This document shows positions 15,505 to 19,498 of a stretch of 19,498 bases of DNA, piece by piece. The DNA is from Bacillota bacterium (lineage in GTDB: Bacteria > Bacillota > Clostridia > Christensenellales > Aristaeellaceae): contig JAEYPB010000076.1 in the NCBI GenBank assembly GCA_023411175.1, positions 1 through 19,498 of the forward strand, written 5' to 3'. The notes under the pieces are model-generated. The model saw only the letters and a list, made by a program, of their open reading frames with translations. It made no database searches and had not been told where the DNA came from. How positions within the stretch are numbered: the stretch's first letter is position 1; each line of letters starts with the position of its first letter. The translations under genes were made by a program, and so were the position numbers.

Positions 15505-16460
15505 TCGTCTTTAACGGCGAAATGGACCCCAGGGCGTTCAAGGACGTGCTGGGCGCGGTTATCACCGGCATTCTGGACGGGAACCCCGACGCGATCTACC
15601 TGGACGCGGACCTGATGAGCTGCATCGGCACCGCCAAATACGCCTGTCAGCACCCGGACCGGGCGATCCAGTGCGGCATCGCCGAGGCCAACATGATCGG
15701 CGTCGCGTCGGGCCTCGCGTCGGCGGGGTTCAAGCCCATCGCCCACTCCTTCGGCACCTTCGCGTCCCGCCGGTGCTTTGATCAGGCGTTTCTTTCCGCC
15801 GGCTACGCGGGAAACGACATCACCATCATCGGCACCGACCCCGGCGTATCGGCGGCGTTCAACGGCGGCACCCACATGCCCTTTGAGGACATGGCGCTCT
15901 ACCGCGCGCTGCCCGGCGCTACGGTCATCGACATCACGGATACTGCCATGCTGGAGAGCGTGCTGCCCCAGTGCCTCTCCCGTCCCGGCGTCAAGTACAT
16001 CCGCGTAGGGCGGAAAAACAACCTCCGGGTCTACGCCGAGGGCACCGAGCTGCCCATCGGAAAGGCCGTTACGCTGAAGGAGGGTGCGGACGTCGCAATC
16101 GCCGCCTGCGGGCTGATGGTGGGCGAGGCGCTCAAGGCCGCCGAAAAACTTGAGGCGGAAGGCATCCGCGCGACGGTACTGGACATGTTCACCGTGAAGC
16201 CGCTGGACGAGGAGGCGCTCGTCGCCGCCGTTTCGAAGGCGGGCGCGGTGGTCACCGCCGAAAACCACAACCGGGTGGGCGGCCTGTACGCCGCCGTCAG
16301 CGAAGCGCTGGCGCGGCGCCATCCCGCGCCGGTGGAGTACGTGGCCGTCGAGGACGAGTTCGGAGAGGTCGGCCCCCAGGACTACCTGCAGACGCGCTTC
16401 GGCCTGACCGCCGAACACATATGCGAAAAGGCCCGCGCGGCCATCCAACGAAAGCGCTGA
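15501..16460 (+). CDS. Transketolase, C-terminal subunit
   Basis: A 319-aa protein with the pyrimidine-binding and C-terminal domains of transketolase. The catalytic glutamate is E63 in CGIAEANMIGVASGLA (the usual form is GIAEQNM). FGTFASRRCFDQ, the substrate-site histidine in GGTHMPFED (H125) and the arginine in YIRVGRKNN follow. The C-terminal domain has ATVLDMFTVKPLDEEAL and AENHNRVGGLY. GGAAGGAGG lies just before the ATG, and the gene is coupled to the N-terminal subunit by an ATGA overlap. This is the last gene of the operon, followed within eight bases by a 36-base palindrome. Confidence 0.93.
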   Translation: MIVFNGEMDPRAFKDVLGAVITGILDGNPDAIYLDADLMSCIGTAKYACQHPDRAIQCGIAEANMIGVASGLASAGFKPIAHSFGTFASRRCFDQAFLSAGYAGNDITIIGTDPGVSAAFNGGTHMPFEDMALYRALPGATVIDITDTAMLESVLPQCLSRPGVKYIRVGRKNNLRVYAEGTELPIGKAVTLKEGADVAIAACGLMVGEALKAAEKLEAEGIRATVLDMFTVKPLDEEALVAAVSKAGAVVTAENHNRVGGLYAAVSEALARRHPAPVEYVAVEDEFGEVGPQDYLQTRFGLTAEHICEKARAAIQRKR

Positions 16461-16467
16461 TTGTTCA

Positions 16468-16503
16468 CCTTGAGGGCCGCGCTTTAAAGCGCGGCCCTCA
16501 AGG
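16468..16503. terminator. Perfect 36-base palindrome at the end of the inositol operon
   Basis: CCTTGAGGGCCGCGCTTT (16468-16485) is followed by its exact reverse complement (16486-16503). It starts eight bases after the transketolase stop. There is no T run, so it may end transcription weakly or protect the 3' end. Its inner 24 bases recur at 16702-16725. Confidence 0.6.
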
Positions 16504-16701
16504 CATCGAAAAATCCTGCGGCTTTTCCGATGCGAAGGGGGAATCCTGCGTGCGCCTGAAATCCTTCGGGATTTCCGGGCGTCGCACTGACCAAAGGTGT
16601 GGATAGCGCCACCAGTATGCGAACTGGGGCGCTATCCCGTGCCCGGCGTACACGCCGCCGGGCACGATTGAAATCTTACGGGGACCATGTTGATGGTCTG
16701 T

Positions 16702-16725
16702 GGGCCGCGCTTTAAAGCGCGGCCC
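16702..16725. repeat. Second copy of the GGGCCGCGCTTT palindrome
   Basis: A perfect 24-base palindrome identical to the inner part of 16468-16503, closing copy A of the structured repeat. A short TTT follows. It may act as a weak terminator before the exporter promoter. Confidence 0.75.
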
Positions 16726-16836
16726 TTTGCATGCGGGGCGAGACGCCGCTATGCCCGCGGCTTGGAAGGCGCGCCATTTTATCCAGAATATCAACAACCG
16801 TAATCAACGTGTCACAATCTATCAGGCCCGCTCCGC

Positions 16837-16865
16837 TTTAATTCCGGGGCGGGTTGTGATATAAT
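16837..16865 (+). promoter_or_regulatory. Extended -10 promoter of the ABC exporter gene
   Basis: A perfect TATAAT (16860-16865) is preceded by TGA, giving the extended -10 form TGATATAAT. The -35 (TTTAAT, 16837-16842, 17-base spacer) is poor, as is usual with extended -10 sites. Transcription would start near 16872, about 40 bases before the TTG start codon at 16912. Confidence 0.7.
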
Positions 16866-16911
16866 GAAAATAATGCACATCCACCGGGTACGCCCGAAAG
16901 GGGAGATTTTT

Positions 16912-18747
16912 TTGGCGAAGCTGCCGCGCGGCTTCCTGACCGAAGAGGAAAAGAAAAACCGCCCGAAGATCACGCGGGCGCTCCTGTCGCGCATTTTTTC
17001 GTACCTGAAACCCTATTGGAAGCAGATGCTTCTGGTGTTCTTCGCGATCATCGCGTCTTCGATCCTCGGCCTCGTTCCGTCCATCATCACCGGACGGATT
17101 GTCGACGAGGCGGTCATCGGCAAGGACATGACGATGCTCCTTGAGCTGATGCTGATCGCGGGCGTCGCGCTGGTGTCGGGCCAGGTGATCGGGGTTCTTG
17201 AAAGTTACGTCAACATCTGGATCGCGCAGCACATCGTCTATGACATGAAAAACCAGATGTACCGGCATCTGCAAGGCATGCCGCACGCGTTTTTCACCAC
17301 CGAAAAGCAGGGCGACATCGTCACCCGCATGAACGGCGACATGAACGGCGTCAGCAACGTTCTCACCAGCACGATGTCCAACATCCTGTCGAACTTCACC
17401 ATCGTCGCAACCACGTTGGTGGCGCTGGTTTCGCTAAGCTGGCAGCTGGCGCTGCTCGGCGTCTGCGCGTTGCCGCTGCTCATCCTGCCCACCAAGGAGG
17501 TCGGCAAGACCCGCTGGCAGCTGCTGTCCAAGGGGCAGAAGAAGCAGGACGAGCTCAACCAGATCATCAACGAGACGCTGTCGGTCAGCGGTTCTCTGCT
17601 GACCAAGCTCTTTACCCGGGAGGATCAGGACTTCGAGCAGTTCAAGAAGACCAACGAGGAAGTTTCGCTGTGGACCATGCGCGAGCAGCGCTCCGGCAAG
17701 TGGTTCAGGATGATGATGGGCATGTTCTCCCAGGCGGGCCCGCTTTTGATCTACGGCGCGGGTGGATTCATGATCTTGAAGGGCATGGACCCGGCCCTCA
17801 GCGTCGGTACGATCACCTCCACCGTGGCGCTGGTCAACCGGCTGTACCGGCCGGTGCAGAGCCTCTTGGACGTTCAGGTGGACGTCACCCGGTCGATGGC
17901 GCTCTTCACCCGCATCTTCGACTACCTTGACCGGAAGAACACCATCCTCAACAAGCCGGACGCCGTGAAGCCCTCGCTTGAGAAGGCGGACATCACCTTT
18001 GACCACGTTCAATTCTCTTACGCCGAAGGGCTTGAGATCCTCCGGAACATAGACTTCACGCTGCCCGGCGGCCAGATGTTCGCCATCGTCGGCCCTTCCG
18101 GCGCGGGCAAGTCCACGCTGGTCAACCTGATTCCGCGCCTTTACGAGGTCTCGGGCGGCGGCGTCAAGATCGGCGGCGTCGACGTGCGCGACATGGACAT
18201 CGCCTACCTGCGCGGCAACATCGGCGTGGTCACCCAGGATACGTACCTCTTCAACGGCACCATCGAGGAGAACCTGCGCTGCGCCCGGGAGGACGCGACC
18301 ATGGAAGAGCTCGAGGCCGCCTGCCGCGTGGCCAACATCCATGATTTCATCGCTGCCCAGCCCGACGGCTATCAGACGAAGGTTGGCAACCGCGGCCTGA
18401 AGCTGTCCGGCGGCGAAAAGCAGCGCATGTCCATCGCCCGCGTCATCCTGAAGGACCCGAAGGTTCTGATCCTCGACGAGGCCACCTCATCCCTCGACTC
18501 CATCAGCGAGAGCCACATTCAGGATGAACTGGACGGGCTGATGAAGGGGCGCACGTCCATCGTCATCGCGCACCGGCTGTCGACGGTGCTGGCGGCGGAC
18601 CAGATCCTGGTCATCGCCGACGGGGTCATCAAGGAGCGGGGCCGCCACGAGGAGTTGATGGCCGGGGGCGGCATCTACCGTGAGCTGTTCGAGACACAGT
18701 TCCGCCGCGCCATTGAAATGCACAACGAGGCCAGCGCCGCGGTTTAA
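16912..18747 (+). CDS. ABC exporter, fused membrane and ATPase domains
   Basis: A 611-aa half-transporter of the type IV (MsbA/BmrA/LmrA-like) exporter family, working as a homodimer or heterodimer to move lipids, peptides or drugs out. The N-terminal half has hydrophobic segments such as MLLVFFAIIASSILGLVP and FTIVATTLVALVSLSWQLAL. The ATPase half has Walker A GPSGAGKST (394-402), Q-loop VTQDTYLF, signature LSGGEKQRMSIARVIL (from 498), Walker B VLILDEATSSLD (D522, E523) and the switch histidine in IVIAHRLSTV. I choose TTG 16912 because AAAGGGGAG lies seven bases upstream, while ATG 16864 falls inside the -10 box. It has its own promoter and no partner gene beside it; the substrate is unknown. 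Confidence 0.92.
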   Translation: MAKLPRGFLTEEEKKNRPKITRALLSRIFSYLKPYWKQMLLVFFAIIASSILGLVPSIITGRIVDEAVIGKDMTMLLELMLIAGVALVSGQVIGVLESYVNIWIAQHIVYDMKNQMYRHLQGMPHAFFTTEKQGDIVTRMNGDMNGVSNVLTSTMSNILSNFTIVATTLVALVSLSWQLALLGVCALPLLILPTKEVGKTRWQLLSKGQKKQDELNQIINETLSVSGSLLTKLFTREDQDFEQFKKTNEEVSLWTMREQRSGKWFRMMMGMFSQAGPLLIYGAGGFMILKGMDPALSVGTITSTVALVNRLYRPVQSLLDVQVDVTRSMALFTRIFDYLDRKNTILNKPDAVKPSLEKADITFDHVQFSYAEGLEILRNIDFTLPGGQMFAIVGPSGAGKSTLVNLIPRLYEVSGGGVKIGGVDVRDMDIAYLRGNIGVVTQDTYLFNGTIEENLRCAREDATMEELEAACRVANIHDFIAAQPDGYQTKVGNRGLKLSGGEKQRMSIARVILKDPKVLILDEATSSLDSISESHIQDELDGLMKGRTSIVIAHRLSTVLAADQILVIADGVIKERGRHEELMAGGGIYRELFETQFRRAIEMHNEASAAV

Positions 18748-18815
18748 CGTACCGCCGCGGCGGTGTGCCCGGCCGGTAGCGAAACACTGGCTTGACGAGG
18801 CTTGTCTACAGGTTG

Positions 18816-19040
18816 AACCCGGCTTTCAGAGTTTGAAGGCCGGGTTTTCGCATCGAAAAACCCTGCGGTTTTCCCGATGCGAAGAGAAAACCCTGCGTGC
18901 GCCTGAACTCCTTCGGGATTTCAGGCGCACTGACCAAAGGTATAGTTTCCGCCACCAATTTCCGCACTGTTGGAAGAAATCGTTCCCGGCGGGGACTTTA
19001 TTGATGGTCAACCCGGCCTTCGGAGAGTTTGAAGGGGGTT
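18816..19040. repeat. Structured intergenic repeat, copy B
   Basis: Related to copy A at 16468-16725. The core from GCATCG (18850) to ACTGACCAAAGG (ending 18940) is highly similar, including the TTCG-looped hairpin, whose paired bases differ from copy A but still pair. A later stem, GTTTCCGCC/GGCGGGGAC (18945-18953 and 18988-18996) with CCAA/TTGG inside, takes the place of the GGATAGCGCC stem of copy A. It ends after TTGATGGTC (19001-19009). The element opens with AACCCGGC/GCCGGGTT (18816-18823, 18839-18846), and a similar sequence recurs at 19010-19040 ending in TTTT. It lies between convergent genes. The 18748-18815 stretch holds nothing else I recognise. Confidence 0.75.
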
Positions 19041-19052
19041 TTCTGCTGCCGG

Positions 19053-19496
19053 TCAGTCGATGCAGATGATCCTGCCCTGCACGAAGTCCCGCGGGGCCAT
19101 TGTCGGGTTGAGTCGGAGCAGCGCCCCCGGCGTCGTGCGAAGGCGGACGGCGGCGCGTTCCAGCGTGTCGCCCGCCGCGAGGGTGTAGGTGCGGCACCCG
19201 CGCGAACCGGCGGGCGGCGCACAGAACCGCTGCCCTGGCTGCGGCTGGTCGGGCAAAGACGGATTCGCGGCGCGCATCGCGCGGTAGGAGACGTCAAAGC
19301 GCAGAAGGAGGTCGTCAAAACGCTCGCCGGGCTGCACGGTGCCCTGCCGGTATCCGGGCGGGCAGAGGGGCGTCGGCGTGGGACGGGGCGGCCATGGGTT
19401 CGGTTGCGGCGGGGTGGGCCTCGGCGGCTGGCCGGGCTGCGGCGGAGTTGGCCTCGGCGGCTGGCCGGGCTGCGGCGGAGTTGGCCTCGGCGGCTG
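19053..19496 (-). CDS. LysM-repeat protein, C-terminal part (runs off the window)
   Basis: An open frame of 147 residues that continues beyond the window end. The visible N-terminal part is a proline-rich linker with three copies of QPPRPTPPQPG or a close variant. Two LysM domains follow: one in GYRQGTVQPGERFDDLLLRF...NPSLPDQPQPGQRFCAPP and one in RTYTLAAGDTLERAAVRLRT...PTMAPRDFVQGRIICID at the very C-terminus. LysM domains bind peptidoglycan or chitin glycans, so the protein is likely a wall- or spore-coat-associated factor. Several cysteines (in LCPPGY, FCAPP, GCRTYT, IICID) resemble those in clostridial LysM proteins. An internal GTG at 19337 could be read as a start but would cut the first LysM domain, so the longer frame is preferred. 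Confidence 0.8.
   Translation of the reverse strand, partial: QPPRPTPPQPGQPPRPTPPQPGQPPRPTPPQPNPWPPRPTPTPLCPPGYRQGTVQPGERFDDLLLRFDVSYRAMRAANPSLPDQPQPGQRFCAPPAGSRGCRTYTLAAGDTLERAAVRLRTTPGALLRLNPTMAPRDFVQGRIICID
19398..19496 (-). repeat. 33-bp tandem repeat coding for a proline-rich linker
   Basis: Three 33-bp units on the minus strand (19496-19464, 19463-19431, 19430-19398) encode QPPRPTPPQPG, the same again, and QPPRPTPPQPN. The two outer units are identical at DNA level, and the third differs at a few bases. The array may continue beyond the window. Such arrays change copy number easily. Confidence 0.85.
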
Positions 19497-19498
19497 GC

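Larger units (their letters stand above)
16468..16725. repeat. Structured intergenic repeat, copy A
   Basis: A 258-base element between the transketolase and the ABC exporter genes, related to copy B at 18816-19040. The shared core runs from GCATCG (16503) through CCTGCGTGCGCCTGAA, a TTCG-looped hairpin (about 16553-16583) and ACTGACCAAAGGT to TTGATGGTC (16690-16698). Copy A has further strong stems: GGATAGCGCC/GGCGCTATCC (16601-16610 and 16628-16637) enclosing CCAGT/ACTGG, and an 11-pair stem at 16638-16648 and 16656-16666. The same palindrome core, GGGCCGCGCTTT plus complement, bounds both ends. No protein-coding potential is apparent. It could be a non-coding RNA, a MITE-like element or a complex terminator. 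The 16726-16836 stretch after it holds nothing I recognise. Confidence 0.75.

Overview
The window is about 19.5 kb of GC-rich bacterial chromosome. It most likely comes from a member of the Bacillota (Clostridia-like). The reasons are the tmRNA tag ANEDNFALAAA, the strong AAGGAGG-type ribosome binding sites, TTGACT/TAGAAT-type promoters, a two-subunit transketolase and a LysM protein of Gram-positive style. The genus cannot be read from the sequence.

Layout. (1) 1-327: 3' part of the tmRNA gene ssrA and its terminator. (2) 328-1500: a clearly AT-richer patch with one gene for a STAS-like/GHKL ATPase protein, broken by a single extra G in a G6 run. Its position next to ssrA suggests acquired DNA. 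(3) 1559-2552: a DeoR-family repressor on the minus strand and a compact divergent promoter/operator region. (4) 2553-16460: one long plus-strand operon for myo-inositol use. It holds a sugar-type ABC importer (binding protein, double ATPase, permease), then iolE, iolB, iolD and iolG, then an archaeal-type (type II) GAPDH, a PGK of the archaeal kind, a LarA-family nickel racemase and a transketolase in two subunits. Several cistrons are separated by strong hairpins, and a 67-69 bp tandem repeat sits at the end of iolD. (5) 16461-16911 and 18748-19052: two copies of a highly structured repeat, each downstream of a gene, flanking a full ABC exporter. (6) 19053-19496: minus-strand C-terminal part of a LysM protein with proline-rich 11-residue repeats, running off the window.

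How the genes may work together. IolG, IolE, IolD and IolB convert myo-inositol to 5-dehydro-2-deoxy-D-gluconate (DKG). The usual next enzymes (kinase IolC, aldolase IolJ, dehydrogenase IolA) are not in the operon. In their place are transketolase, GAPDH-like, PGK-like and LarA-like genes. By stereochemistry, DKG has the 3,4-threo ketose configuration that transketolases cleave. Removing a C2 unit would leave D-malic semialdehyde, the carboxylate analogue of D-glyceraldehyde 3-phosphate. The GAPDH and PGK homologues could oxidise this to D-malate with ATP formation, and a LarA-type malate racemase could give L-malate. This kinase-free, aldolase-free branch is an inference, but it explains every gene in the operon and is the main candidate for something new here.
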